Of a stretch of DNA of 64,000 nucleotides, positions 36,682 to 45,840 are shown one piece after another. Position numbers and translations under genes: made by a program. Below the pieces are notes generated by a model. The model saw nothing but the letters and a program-made list of their open reading frames with translations, made no database searches and had not been told where the DNA came from. Positions within the stretch are counted from its first letter, which is position 1, and each line of letters starts with the position of its first letter. The DNA lies in contig JAUXYA010000024.1 of NCBI GenBank assembly GCA_030684405.1, positions 146,657 through 210,656 on the forward strand, in the 5' to 3' direction. Origin of the DNA: Burkholderiales bacterium (GTDB lineage Bacteria > Pseudomonadota > Gammaproteobacteria > Burkholderiales > SG8-41).

Positions 36682-38106
36682 ATGACCAACATCGTCCAGC
36701 TCCAAAAGTATCTGCAGGAATGCAGCCAGGTGGCCACTGCGACCTCGCCGCTGCTGTGCAGCGGTCGGCTGACCCGGGTCACCGGCCTGGTCATGGAAGC
36801 GGTGGGACTGCGCCTTGCCGTCGGCAGCTGCTGCACCATCGAACTGCCCGGCGGCAACACGGTCGAGGCGGAGGTCGTGGGCTTTTCGGATGACCGGCTC
36901 TACCTGATGCCGGCAACCGACACCTACGGCGTGACTCCCGGCGCGCGCGTGGCACCGATGGAAATACCGATCGAGAAACCCCGCGTCAACGACCCGCCGC
37001 GGCCGCGCCGGCGCGCTGCGGACTTCGCCAAACACGTGCCGGTCGGCGGCGGACTGCTGGGCCGGGTGCTGGACAGCACCGGCAAGCCGCTGGACGGGCG
37101 CGGTCCGCTCAAAGCGGAACGCGAAATATCGCTGCACAACCGCCCGCTCAATCCGCTGGAACGCGCGCCGATCAGCAGCGTGCTCGACACCGGGATCCGC
37201 GCCATCAACGCACTGCTGACTGTCGGACGCGGGCAGCGCATGGGGCTCTTTGCAGGCAGCGGCGTCGGCAAGAGCGTGCTGCTGGGCATGATGGCGCGCT
37301 ACACCAGCGCCGACGTCATCGTCGTCGGACTCATCGGCGAACGCGGTCGCGAGGTGAAGGAATTCATCGAAACCATCCTCGGGCCGCAGGGTCTCGCGCG
37401 TTCGGTCGTCGTCGCAGCGCCAGCCGATGTCAGTCCGCTGATGCGGCTGCAGGGGGCTTCTTACGCCACCGCCATCGCGGAGAGTTTCCGCGACCGGGGC
37501 AAGCATGTGCTGCTGATCATGGATTCGCTGACGCGTTACGCAATGGCCCAGCGCGAAATAGCGCTGGCCATCGGCGAGCCGCCGGTGACCAAGGGTTATC
37601 CGCCCTCCGTGTTCGCCAAGCTGCCGCAGCTGGTCGAGCGTGCCGGCAACGCCGGCCGCGGCGGCGGCTCGATCACCGCGTTCTACACCGTGCTGATCGA
37701 GGGCGACGACGCCCAGGATCCGGTTGGCGACTCGGCGCGCGCGATCCTTGACGGACACATCATGCTCTCGCGCAGCCTGGCGGATGCAGGACACTATCCG
37801 GCAATCGACATCGAATCCTCGGTGAGTCGGGCGATGACCACGCTGATCACCGACAAGCAGTTCGAAGGCATCCGCCGCTTCAAACAGTTGTATTCGCGCT
37901 ACCAGCGCAGCCGCGACCTGATCAACGTCGGCGCCTACGCCAGCGGCAGCGATCCGCTGCTGGACGACGCCATCTCGCTGTATCCGCAGATGGAAACCTT
38001 TCTCCAGCAGCGCATGAACGAGCAGGCCCGGCATGACGCAAGCGTGAATGCGCTGGATGCGCTGCTCGCCGCCCGCACCGGCGGCGCATCCGCAATCCAC
38101 CAGTAA
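36682..38106 (+). CDS. fliI: Flagellum-specific export ATPase FliI
   Basis: FliI is the hexameric ATPase that assists flagellar protein export. The 474-aa protein has an N-terminal beta-barrel, Walker [10 protein letters not shown] (about 190-198), [12 protein letters not shown], Walker [18 protein letters not shown] and the conserved [14 protein letters not shown] 36682 is chosen because it follows an AGG and sits 14 bases after fliH; the frame is open further upstream through fliH. Standard length. Confidence 0.97.
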   Translation: MTNIVQLQKYLQECSQVATATSPLLCSGRLTRVTGLVMEAVGLRLAVGSCCTIELPGGNTVEAEVVGFSDDRLYLMPATDTYGVTPGARVAPMEIPIEKPRVNDPPRPRRRAADFAKHVPVGGGLLGRVLDSTGKPLDGRGPLKAEREISLHNRPLNPLERAPISSVLDTGIRAINALLTVGRGQRMGLFAGSGVGKSVLLGMMARYTSADVIVVGLIGERGREVKEFIETILGPQGLARSVVVAAPADVSPLMRLQGASYATAIAESFRDRGKHVLLIMDSLTRYAMAQREIALAIGEPPVTKGYPPSVFAKLPQLVERAGNAGRGGGSITAFYTVLIEGDDAQDPVGDSARAILDGHIMLSRSLADAGHYPAIDIESSVSRAMTTLITDKQFEGIRRFKQLYSRYQRSRDLINVGAYASGSDPLLDDAISLYPQMETFLQQRMNEQARHDASVNALDALLAARTGGASAIHQ

Positions 38107-38120
38107 ACGGGACCCGCATC

Positions 38121-38588
38121 ATGTCCAAACCATTCCGGTTGCAACCCATACTCGACCTGGCCGAAAAGGAGGCGGAAAAATCCGCTGCCCGCCTCGGCAC
38201 GCTGAACCTGCAAAAGCAGCAGGTCGAGTCCAAGCTCAACCTGCTGCTGCATTACCGCGAGGACTATCTCGCCCGGTTCCGCTCCGGCATGCAGGACAAC
38301 CCAATCGGCGACGGCTGGCGCAACTTCCACGATTTCATGGACAAGCTCGACGCCGCCATCACCCAGCAGCAGGCAATCGTCGGCCATGCCCAGGACATGA
38401 TGCTCAAGGGGCAGGCCGAATTCCGCGACCGCCAGCGCCGCGTCAAGGCCTTCGACACGCTCGCCGGCCGCCACCGGGAAACCGAATCGCTGCGTGACAG
38501 CCGCGCCGAGCAGCGCGCCCTTGATGAACTGGCGGCAGCAGTCAGCGCCCGCGGCGGGCGCGGCGGGCGCAGCGGGCGCGGCGGCTGA
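38121..38588 (+). CDS. fliJ: Flagellar export chaperone-escort protein FliJ
   Basis: FliJ is the coiled-coil stalk that connects FliI with FlhA. The 155-aa protein is almost wholly helical (LQPILDLAEKEAEKSAARLG; FRDRQRRVKAFDTLAGRH). The last residues, ARGGRGGRSGRGG, form an unusual Arg/Gly-rich tail encoded by a GC-rich repeat. Position after fliI is as expected. Confidence 0.92.
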   Translation: MSKPFRLQPILDLAEKEAEKSAARLGTLNLQKQQVESKLNLLLHYREDYLARFRSGMQDNPIGDGWRNFHDFMDKLDAAITQQQAIVGHAQDMMLKGQAEFRDRQRRVKAFDTLAGRHRETESLRDSRAEQRALDELAAAVSARGGRGGRSGRGG

Positions 38589-38677
38589 AGGCCGCGCTGG
38601 CACACGATTTGCACCGTATCCGTGACAGCGGCCGGATTGCGCAAGCCCGGCCCGTCGCCTGACAGGACCACCCCGAC

Positions 38678-39631
38678 ATGGACACTCCCGCACTGACCCC
38701 GCAGACCTCCGCCCGCCCGGCCGGCAACACCGCCGCAACGGACACGGCACAGACCGACGCCACGGCTGCAGGTTTTGCAGCCTTGCTGGCACTGGAGCTG
38801 GCCCCGACCGCGGACAGCGCTGACGAGCCCGGACTGTCGGCGGAAGACATTGATGTGCAGACCGAAGACAGCGCGGCCGGACCGTCGTTTGCCGCTGATC
38901 CGCTGGCATCGCTGCACTTGCCGGCGGTAGCGCCGGCAAGTGCAGCCCATAACCGCGGCGGTGCACGTTCCATCGCAGACCTCCCGGCGGAAACCGCGAC
39001 CAGGACCGACGCCACACAGGCAAAATCCGCCGCTGGCGGCAATTCTCCGTTGCCGGCAGCCCTTGCCGGCGATCACGGGCCGGATGCGGCATTGCCGGAC
39101 CAGTCCGTGGCCGCGCAGGAATTGCCCGCGCAGCCGCTCGGTGGCTGGCAGGCGGCACCGCTTTCTCCGCAAACCCCGGCCACCACTGCAACCTCAGTCA
39201 CGCTGCCGCGGATCGAGGTGCCGGTATCCCAGACGGGCTGGTCCGAAGCCTTTGCACAACGCGTGCTGCTGCTTGCCGGGAAGCAGCAGCAGTCCGCGGA
39301 ACTGCATCTCAATCCACCGGACCTGGGCCCCGTCAGCATAGTGCTGTCGATGGACAACGACCTGGCAAACGTGTTCTTCAGTTCGCCTCTTGTGCCGGTA
39401 CGGGAGGCCATCGAAAACGCCATGCCGACACTGCGCGAGGCATTGGGCCAGGCCGGCATTCAGCTCGGGGAAGCCAGCGTCTCCTCCGAGAGCTTCAGAA
39501 GTAAGGCGGATTCACGGGAGCAGCCCGGATCATCGGCGGCCACAGGCGAGGCAGGCGAAACAGATTCGCTCAATGAGGGGGCGGAGCGCATCCCCATCCG
39601 TCATCCGGGACTGATCGATACCTTCGCCTGA
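38678..39631 (+). CDS. fliK: Flagellar hook-length control protein FliK
   Basis: FliK measures hook length and triggers the switch of export specificity through FlhB. The 317-aa protein has a long Ala/Thr/Asp-rich, probably disordered N-terminal ruler region and a C-terminal Flg_hook domain (about 195-270: AELHLNPPDLGPVSIVLSMD, cited shortened as LHLNPPDLGPVSIVL; VREAIENAMPTLREAL). It closes the fliFGHIJK run; a terminator follows. Confidence 0.92.
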   Translation: MDTPALTPQTSARPAGNTAATDTAQTDATAAGFAALLALELAPTADSADEPGLSAEDIDVQTEDSAAGPSFAADPLASLHLPAVAPASAAHNRGGARSIADLPAETATRTDATQAKSAAGGNSPLPAALAGDHGPDAALPDQSVAAQELPAQPLGGWQAAPLSPQTPATTATSVTLPRIEVPVSQTGWSEAFAQRVLLLAGKQQQSAELHLNPPDLGPVSIVLSMDNDLANVFFSSPLVPVREAIENAMPTLREALGQAGIQLGEASVSSESFRSKADSREQPGSSAATGEAGETDSLNEGAERIPIRHPGLIDTFA

Positions 39632-39649
39632 CGGACGATTGCGCGAGAT

Positions 39650-39671
39650 GCCGCCACTAATGGCGGCTTTT
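39650..39671 (+). terminator. Rho-independent terminator after fliK
   Basis: A 7-bp stem GCCGCCA/TGGCGGC with a CTAA loop followed by TTTT, 19 bases after the fliK stop. It suggests that fliLMNOPQR is a separate transcription unit or is at least partly insulated. Confidence 0.75.
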
Positions 39672-39731
39672 CCGGTCATCGCCCCGGCGTTGTCACCAGG
39701 ATAATCGCTGCACAGTCACTCGAGGGCAAAC

Positions 39732-40388
39732 ATGTCAGACAAGGCAGAATCCAAGGCCGCAGCGCCGGCAAAAAGCGGCAAAGGCCGCCTGTTCATCATG
39801 GTCGGTGCCATGTTGGTGCTGCTTCTCGGCACGGGCGGCGGCGCCTGGTGGTTCACCCGGGGTGATGCCGGGGGAGAAACGGTCAAGGCAGTTCCGGCTC
39901 TCCCCCCGGTGTTCGTGGCGCTCGACCCCTTCACCGTCAACTTGCAGCCGGAAAACAGCGGCAACCAGTACATGCAGGTCGGCATTACCGTCAAGGTGAG
40001 AGGACAGGCGGTTGCCAATCGACTGAAGGAACTGATGCCCGAAATACGCAACCGGATGCTGTTGATCCTCTCGGCCAAGAAAGCCTCGGAACTGCTGGTG
40101 CCGGAAGGGAAGACCGTACTCGCGCGCGAACTCGCGGCGGAAATTGCCGCGCTGCTGGATCCTGAGGCAAAGGCAAGGCAGGCAGAGACGATCGCGGAAA
40201 GAACCGCGGTCACCGTCGCTGCCGCACCCGCCGAGACCGGCAGCGATGCCGCCGAACAGCCGCCCGAGACGGGCGCCGGGTCCGCAGCGGCCGAAGGCGA
40301 AACAGCACCGCCACCAGCCCCCGCCGCAGACAACGCCGCGACCGGCCCGGTGCTGAGCGTGCTTTTCACTTCACTGATCATCCAGTAA
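39732..40388 (+). CDS. fliL: Flagellar basal body-associated protein FliL (with long low-complexity insert)
   Basis: FliL is a single-span inner-membrane protein that surrounds and supports the stators. It has an N-terminal membrane helix (about 17-37, LFIMVGAMLVLLLGTGGGAW), the periplasmic domain (VFVALDPFTVNLQPE; YMQVGITVKV; LMPEIRNRMLLILSAK) and the usual end VLFTSLIIQ. Before that end lies an Ala/Pro/Glu-rich insert of about 50 residues (about 160-207), making it 218 aa against roughly 150-175 usually. Confidence 0.93.
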   Translation: MSDKAESKAAAPAKSGKGRLFIMVGAMLVLLLGTGGGAWWFTRGDAGGETVKAVPALPPVFVALDPFTVNLQPENSGNQYMQVGITVKVRGQAVANRLKELMPEIRNRMLLILSAKKASELLVPEGKTVLARELAAEIAALLDPEAKARQAETIAERTAVTVAAAPAETGSDAAEQPPETGAGSAAAEGETAPPPAPAADNAATGPVLSVLFTSLIIQ

Positions 40389-40402
40389 GCCCCCTTAACG
40401 CC

Positions 40403-41380
40403 ATGAGCAAGGATTTCCTGTCGCAGGATGAAGTTGATGCCCTGCTCAAGGGTGTCACCGGGGAGCAGGACGAAGCCCCGGAGGCAGAGCCCGCGGACGG
40501 CGTACGCCCGTACAATCTGGCGTCGCAGGAACGCATCGTCCGCGGCCGAATGCCAACGATGGAAACGATCAACGAGCGTTTCGCGCGCCTGCTGCGCCTC
40601 GGCCTGTTCAACTTCGTGCGCCGCTCCGCCGAGATATCGGTGGGTGCGGTGAAGCTGCAGAAATACAGCGACTTCGTGCGCAATCTGGTGGTGCCCACCA
40701 ACCTCAACCTGGTGCAGGTGAAACCCCTGCGCGGAACAGCGCTGTTCATCTTCGAGCCAAGCCTGGTATTCCTGGTCATCGACAACCTGTTCGGCGGCAA
40801 CGGCCAGTTCCACACCCGCGTCGAGGGCCGCGACTTCACGCAGACCGAGCAGCGCATCATCCAGCGCCTGCTCGCCGTGGTGTTCACCGACATGGAAAAG
40901 GCCTGGGCGCCGGTGCACCAGGTGAAGTTCGAATACATGCGATCCGAGATGAACACCCAGTTCGCCAACATCGCGACGCCAAACGAAGTGGTCGTCGTGA
41001 CCACCTTCACCATCGAGTTCGGCAACGAAGGCGGGGAGTTCCACGTCTGCCTGCCTTATTCGATGATCGAACCAATCCGGGAACTGCTTTACAGCGCGCT
41101 GCAGGGTGAGCAGATGGAAGTCGACAAGCGCTGGGTGCGCCGCCTGTCGCAACAGGTTCAGTCTGCCGACATCGAAGTCGTCATCAACCTCGGCCAGGCC
41201 GAACTGTCGATCCAGCAATTGCTGGCGATGCAGGTCGGTGACGTTATCGGCCTCGACATCCCGCAGCCGCTGCTCGCCGAGGTTGACGGCGTGCCGGTCA
41301 TGGAATGCAAGTGCGGCATCCTCAACGGTCAATATGCACTGAAGGTCGAGCGAATGCTCACCACGGGCGCAGAGCAGTAA
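40403..41380 (+). CDS. fliM: Flagellar motor switch protein FliM
   Basis: FliM is the C-ring protein that receives CheY-P. The 325-aa protein starts with the CheY-P-binding peptide LSQDEVDALLKGV, then the CheC-like middle domain (ERFARLLRLGLFNFVRRSAE; FGGNGQFHTRVEGRDFT) and the C-terminal SpoA domain (VVINLGQAELSIQQLLAMQVGDVI, in part). Standard length; fliN follows 12 bases later. Confidence 0.97.
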   Translation: MSKDFLSQDEVDALLKGVTGEQDEAPEAEPADGVRPYNLASQERIVRGRMPTMETINERFARLLRLGLFNFVRRSAEISVGAVKLQKYSDFVRNLVVPTNLNLVQVKPLRGTALFIFEPSLVFLVIDNLFGGNGQFHTRVEGRDFTQTEQRIIQRLLAVVFTDMEKAWAPVHQVKFEYMRSEMNTQFANIATPNEVVVVTTFTIEFGNEGGEFHVCLPYSMIEPIRELLYSALQGEQMEVDKRWVRRLSQQVQSADIEVVINLGQAELSIQQLLAMQVGDVIGLDIPQPLLAEVDGVPVMECKCGILNGQYALKVERMLTTGAEQ

Positions 41381-41392
41381 AGGAGAAAAAGC

Positions 41393-41812
41393 ATGTCTGG
41401 AAACGCAACCGAAGAAGTCAGCGGCGACGACTGGGCCGCCGCAATGGCCGAGCAGGGCGAAACCCCGTCCGCTGAAACTGCACCGATGCGTGGCACGCCG
41501 GCGCCGATATTCGAGCAGTTCTCCGGCACCGGCGCGCGCAGCGAGGCGCCGAACGACATCGACCTCATCCTCGACATTCCCGTGCAGCTGACGGTCGAAC
41601 TCGGACGCACCAAGATTGCGATCAAGAACCTGCTGCAGCTCGCACAGGGTTCGGTGGTCGAACTCGACGGGCTTGCCGGCGAACCGATGGACGTGCTGGT
41701 CAACGGCTGCCTGATCGCCCAGGGCGAAGTCGTGGTCGTCAACGACAAGTTCGGCATCCGGCTGACGGACATCATCACGCCGTCGGAACGCATCCGCAAG
41801 CTGCGGCGCTGA
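41393..41812 (+). CDS. fliN: Flagellar motor switch protein FliN
   Basis: FliN forms the base of the C-ring and docks FliH. The 139-aa protein has a variable acidic N-terminal half and a SpoA domain: LILDIPVQLTVELGRTK, LLQLAQGSVVELDG, GCLIAQGEVVVVNDKFGIR and the conserved end TPSERIRKL. An AAGGAG site precedes the ATG. Normal length. Confidence 0.97.
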   Translation: MSGNATEEVSGDDWAAAMAEQGETPSAETAPMRGTPAPIFEQFSGTGARSEAPNDIDLILDIPVQLTVELGRTKIAIKNLLQLAQGSVVELDGLAGEPMDVLVNGCLIAQGEVVVVNDKFGIRLTDIITPSERIRKLRR

Positions 41813-41814
41813 CC

Positions 41815-42249
41815 ATGCCGCGAAAAGCTCTCCCGATCGCAGCGGCATTCACTGCCCTGCTGCCGGCACTGGCCCGTGCCGCCGAGGCGCCGGCGCTGCC
41901 GGCGCCTGCGGTATCCGCGGGCAGCATGCTGCAGATGGCACTTGGCCTCGCCATCGTACTCGGCATGATTCTCGTGCTGGCCTGGATCGTCAGGCGCCTC
42001 GGCCTGCCCGGCGCGAGGCCCTCCGGTGCCATCAAGGTCATTGCCGGTGCGCCCGTCGGCCAGCGTGAGCGCGTGGTGCTGGTGGAAATCGCCGGCACCT
42101 GGCTGGTAGTCGGTGTTGCACCGGGCCGGGTCTCCGCGCTGCACACGATGCCCCGCGCGGATCTGCAGCAGGCTCCGTCTGCGGCGCCCGGGACCGCACC
42201 CTTCGCGGACTGGCTCAAGCGCGTGATGGAGCAGCGCCGTGCCGGCTAG
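41815..42249 (+). CDS. fliO: Flagellar export apparatus assembly protein FliO
   Basis: FliO helps FliP assemble into the export gate. The 144-aa protein has an N-terminal hydrophobic signal-like segment, a membrane helix ([20 protein letters not shown], about 38-57) and a small cytoplasmic beta domain ([20 protein letters not shown]). Weakly conserved as usual. It overlaps fliP by 11 bases. Confidence 0.9.
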   Translation: MPRKALPIAAAFTALLPALARAAEAPALPAPAVSAGSMLQMALGLAIVLGMILVLAWIVRRLGLPGARPSGAIKVIAGAPVGQRERVVLVEIAGTWLVVGVAPGRVSALHTMPRADLQQAPSAAPGTAPFADWLKRVMEQRRAG

Positions 42250-42979
42250 ACTGATCCTCGCCCTGCTGCTCGCCGCAGCCTTCGTCCCCGCATACGCCCA
42301 GTCCGGACTGCCGGCGCTGACCAGCGCACCTGCGCCCGGCGGCGGACAGACCTGGACACTGTCGATCCAGACGCTGCTGCTGCTGACCTCGCTGACCTTC
42401 CTGCCGGCGGTGTTGCTGATGATGACCGGATTCACCCGCATCATCATCGTACTCTCGCTGCTGCGCCAGGCGATCGGCACGCCGACCTCGCCGCCGAACC
42501 AGGTGCTGGTCGGCCTGGCGCTGTTCCTGACCCTGTTCGTGATGTCACCGGTTCTCGACCGCATCCACGCCGAGGCCTACCAGCCGTTCTCCGAAAACAA
42601 AATCAGTTTCAACCAGGCACTGGAAAAGGGTGCGGTACCCCTGCGCGAATTCATGCTGCGCCAGACGCGCGAGGCCGACCTGATGCTGTTCATGAAACTG
42701 TCGGCGGAAGCGCCGCCGGAAAAGGCTGCCGACGTGCCGCTGAAAATCCTGGTGCCGGCCTACGTCACCAGCGAACTGAAAACCGCCTTCACCATCGGTT
42801 TCGTGGTGTTCATTCCCTTCCTGATCATCGACATGCTGGTCGCCAGCGTGCTGATGTCGATGGGCATGATGATGGTTTCGCCGGTGATGATCGCGCTGCC
42901 GTTCAAGCTCATGCTGTTCGTGCTGGTCGACGGCTGGAACCTGATGATCGGTTCCCTCGCCCAGAGCTTCTATACATAA
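42239..42979 (+). CDS. fliP: Flagellar export gate protein FliP
   Basis: FliP forms the main ring of the export gate. The 246-aa protein begins with a cleavable-type signal sequence ending near FVPAYAQ, followed by [43 protein letters not shown] and the C-terminal helices with [19 protein letters not shown] (each quoted in part of the conserved blocks). The start is GTG at 42239, overlapping fliO. Standard length. Confidence 0.97.
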   Translation: MPARLILALLLAAAFVPAYAQSGLPALTSAPAPGGGQTWTLSIQTLLLLTSLTFLPAVLLMMTGFTRIIIVLSLLRQAIGTPTSPPNQVLVGLALFLTLFVMSPVLDRIHAEAYQPFSENKISFNQALEKGAVPLREFMLRQTREADLMLFMKLSAEAPPEKAADVPLKILVPAYVTSELKTAFTIGFVVFIPFLIIDMLVASVLMSMGMMMVSPVMIALPFKLMLFVLVDGWNLMIGSLAQSFYT

Positions 42980-43003
42980 GTATTTGTTTTTATTGATTAT
43001 TTT

Positions 43004-43273
43004 ATGAGCCCCGAAGCCGTCATCAATCTCGCCCGCTCCGCCGTCGAAATCACCCTGCTGGCATCGGCACCGCTGCTGCTCTCCGCCCTGATCGTCGGCC
43101 TGACCGTCAGCGTGTTCCAGGCCGCGACGCAGATCAACGAAATGACGCTGTCGTTCATTCCCAAGCTCGCGGCGGTATTCGTCGCGCTGGTCATCGCCGG
43201 CCCGTGGATACTCACCTTGCTCACCGATTTCATGCGCCGCCTGTTCACCAGCATTCCAACGCTGATCGGCTGA
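43004..43273 (+). CDS. fliQ: Flagellar export gate protein FliQ
   Basis: An 89-aa protein with two membrane helices (about 15-40 and 50-78) that joins FliP and FliR in the export gate. Conserved parts include ASAPLLLSALIVGLTVSVFQ and QINEMTLSFIPKL. The 24 bases between fliP and fliQ are T-rich with no visible ribosome site. Confidence 0.96.
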   Translation: MSPEAVINLARSAVEITLLASAPLLLSALIVGLTVSVFQAATQINEMTLSFIPKLAAVFVALVIAGPWILTLLTDFMRRLFTSIPTLIG

Positions 43274-43298
43274 GCCTGCAGACCGCGGGCCGCAAGCG

Positions 43299-44072
43299 AT
43301 GCTGACGATCACCACCGACCAGCTCAACGCCTGGCTCGCCGGGCTGATGTGGCCGTTCATCCGCATCCTCGGCCTGATGATCGCGGCGCCGCTGTTCGGC
43401 AACCAGCGTTTCCCAGTGCGCATGCGTGTGGGACTCGCCCTTCTGATCACGGTTGTGGTCGCGCCGACGCTGCCGCCGCTGCCCGACATCGCCCCGGACT
43501 CGCCCGCGGGTCTCGGCATTTTCATGCAGCAACTGCTGATCGGGCTGGCGATGGGTTTCGCGGTGCGCATGATATTCACTGCCGTCGAAATGGCCGGAGA
43601 ACTGATCGGCCTGCAGATGGGGCTCGGCTTTGCCGTGTTCTACGATCCGCAGAGTTCCGGACAGATGCCGGTGGTCGGACAGTTCCTCGGCCTGGTGGCC
43701 ACACTGACTTTCCTCGCCCTCAACGGCCACCTGATGATGATCGCGACGCTGGCCGACAGCTTTCGCGAGATGCCAATCACCGCCACCGCGGTCGACCCGC
43801 TCGCCTGGCGCACGATTGCGGGCTGGGGCAGCCGGATACTCTACTCGGCCCTGCTGCTGTCGCTGCCGGTGGTTGCAGCGCTGCTCACAACCAACATTGC
43901 GCTTGGCGTGCTGACCCGGGCCGCGCCGCAGCTGAACGTGTTCGCCGTCGGTTTTCCGATCACGCTCACCGTCGGTTTCGGCGCACTGCTGCTGTTGCTG
44001 CCGTTTTTCACTCCGGTGTTCGAGCACCTGCTGGCGGACAGCTTCGGGCTGATGTTGTCCTTCCGCCCCTGA
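43299..44072 (+). CDS. fliR: Flagellar export gate protein FliR
   Basis: A 257-aa polytopic membrane protein of the export gate with about six hydrophobic segments; conserved ILGLMIAAPLFGNQRFPVRM, GMAMGF-like LIGLAMGFAVRMIFTAVEM and GLQMGLGFAVFYDPQSSGQ blocks. It ends the fliLMNOPQR run and is convergent with the lipoprotein gene 21 bases away. Confidence 0.96.
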   Translation: MLTITTDQLNAWLAGLMWPFIRILGLMIAAPLFGNQRFPVRMRVGLALLITVVVAPTLPPLPDIAPDSPAGLGIFMQQLLIGLAMGFAVRMIFTAVEMAGELIGLQMGLGFAVFYDPQSSGQMPVVGQFLGLVATLTFLALNGHLMMIATLADSFREMPITATAVDPLAWRTIAGWGSRILYSALLLSLPVVAALLTTNIALGVLTRAAPQLNVFAVGFPITLTVGFGALLLLLPFFTPVFEHLLADSFGLMLSFRP

Positions 44073-44093
44073 CCGTGGTGGCAGAACGCCGGC

Positions 44094-44525
44094 TCAGTAA
44101 AGTTCGATGATGCCGCGCGCCACGCGGCGCGCAACGGGCACTTCCGACTCGATGCCTTCCTCGAAGGCCGCAATCCGGAAATCAGCGGCGCCGTTGATGC
44201 GCACGAGCCGTTCAGCTTCGCGCTGGAACACCCGGCGTGCTTCGCCATCGCCGCCAGTGACGAAGCGCTTCATCGTCAACGCGACGCTGTAACGGTTGCC
44301 TCCCAGCAGCCGGCTCTCGATCGCCCAGTTCGGCGCCAGCGGGTCGATCACCGCATAGGCCAGGGCGGCGGCCGCGACCGCCTCCAGCGGCAGCGTCGTT
44401 GAAGCACTCAGGCGCAGCGCCTTGTCCGGCAGCAATGGTTTCATCGCAGCCTCGTTGGTGGTTCCGACGCAGCCGGACAGCAGCAGCGCTCCGGCCACGA
44501 ATCCTGCACGGGAAAGGATGCGCAT
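44094..44525 (-). CDS. Uncharacterised lipoprotein at the end of the flg operon
   Basis: A 143-aa protein with a lipoprotein signal sequence (MRILSRAGFVAGALLLSGC; lipobox LLSGC, Cys19). The mature part has a short hydrophobic stretch (about 48-60) and a mixed alpha/beta region ending RVARGIIELY. I recognise no family. It begins two bases after the flgL stop, so it is probably translated with the hook-associated proteins and could act in the outer membrane near the basal body; function unknown. Confidence 0.8.
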   Translation of the reverse strand: MRILSRAGFVAGALLLSGCVGTTNEAAMKPLLPDKALRLSASTTLPLEAVAAAALAYAVIDPLAPNWAIESRLLGGNRYSVALTMKRFVTGGDGEARRVFQREAERLVRINGAADFRIAAFEEGIESEVPVARRVARGIIELY

Positions 44526-44527
44526 GA

Positions 44528-45835
44528 TCAGATGAAATCGAAAAGACGCAGGGTGGTGATCTGGATGAATGACTTCTGCGCCGCCTCCAGGTAGATCTGC
44601 TCACGACTGAGATCGGACAGCGCGCTGGCATAGTCGAGATCCTGCAGCCGCGACAGGTTCTCGCTGTGCATGAAGCTGATGTCCGACGCCGTGTCGTAGG
44701 CCGTGTCCAGTTCGCGCAGGCGCACACCGGCGGAAGCCCGCACCGTGAGCACGTTCTCCAGTGCGTTGTCGAGATTGGACATCGCCGCATTGAGCCTGTT
44801 CTGGTATTCGGCTGCCGAGGTCATCGAACCGGAATTTCCGGTGCGCAGGGTGCTGATCAGGTCGTTGAGGCTGGCAAACATGTCGCGGGACGCCGCGGGA
44901 CGCAGGGCAAAGGCGTCGCCGGTCGCGAGCGCACCGGTGATCACGAGTTGCGCACCGTAATCAAAGGGCGTTGCACTGGTATCGGGCGGCGCCGCCGTCT
45001 TCAGGCTGATCGCGGAACCCCCGGCATAGGTCCGCAGATGGGGCCCCGCCGCCGGCGCAAGCCCGGTGAGCAGCGAAATGTTGTTGACTGTATCGACGAT
45101 GTCATAGGTCGTCGCCGGCGGCGTCGCGGTGACGTCGACATGGAACAGCACTGAAAAATTGCCGGGATTCCCGGCGCCGTTCCAGGCGCTCGCATCGACC
45201 ACCGTGGCAGAACTGATGATGCCGCCGCCGGCATTGCCGGATGCGGCGGTGGCGACGAAACTGCCGTTGCCCTCCGCAATCGCCTGGAATACGGCCGATC
45301 CGGAATCATTGACCGCGAGCTGGCGCGAGGCGCCGATCCGGATCAGCCGCTGTCCCTCGTCACCGTTATAGTTCACCACCCCGGGCAGCGTTTCGCTGAA
45401 CGGCTGCGTGCCGCCGCGGTATCCGGAGAACAGGTACTGTCCGCCGCCGTCGGTGCGGTTGGCGATGCCGAGCAGTTCCCGGTAGCGTCCTTCAAGCTCG
45501 TTCGCGAGGCTGGCACGGTCCTCGTTGCGCAGCGAAGCATTGCCGGCATTCACCGCGATCACCTTCACGTCCTGCAGCAGGCGCGTGATGTCTCCCAGCG
45601 CCTGTTCGCCCAGCATCAGCACGGCACGGGCGTTGCCGATGTTGACCTGGTACTGGTCGTTCAGCGCCTTGGCCTGGCCGATCTCCAGCGCCGAAGCGGC
45701 GGCAATCGGATCGTCCGACGGCGTCAGCACCCGCCTTCCGGAGGCGATCTGCTGCTGCAGCTTCAGCTGGGCACCCTGGCGGTCGAGGATGCCGGCGATG
45801 CCCCGCTCATATAGCGTGTTGGTGCTGATGCGCAT
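44528..45835 (-). CDS. flgL: Flagellar hook-filament junction protein FlgL
   Basis: FlgL (HAP3) joins hook and filament. The 435-aa protein has flagellin-like ends: MRISTNTLYERGIAGI and GRRVLTPSDDPIAAASAL at the N-terminus, and a C-terminal helix with QIYLEAAQKSFIQITTLRLFDFI (in part). It is longer than the enteric form (about 317), due to a beta-rich middle (about 160-340). Five bases separate it from flgK. Confidence 0.95.
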   Translation of the reverse strand: MRISTNTLYERGIAGILDRQGAQLKLQQQIASGRRVLTPSDDPIAAASALEIGQAKALNDQYQVNIGNARAVLMLGEQALGDITRLLQDVKVIAVNAGNASLRNEDRASLANELEGRYRELLGIANRTDGGGQYLFSGYRGGTQPFSETLPGVVNYNGDEGQRLIRIGASRQLAVNDSGSAVFQAIAEGNGSFVATAASGNAGGGIISSATVVDASAWNGAGNPGNFSVLFHVDVTATPPATTYDIVDTVNNISLLTGLAPAAGPHLRTYAGGSAISLKTAAPPDTSATPFDYGAQLVITGALATGDAFALRPAASRDMFASLNDLISTLRTGNSGSMTSAAEYQNRLNAAMSNLDNALENVLTVRASAGVRLRELDTAYDTASDISFMHSENLSRLQDLDYASALSDLSREQIYLEAAQKSFIQITTLRLFDFI

Positions 45836-45840
45836 GATGT

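Noticed and set aside
42980-43003. T-rich 24-base gap between fliP and fliQ as a possible regulatory site
   Set aside because: Nothing but base composition and a missing ribosome site; no stem or motif supports a signal.
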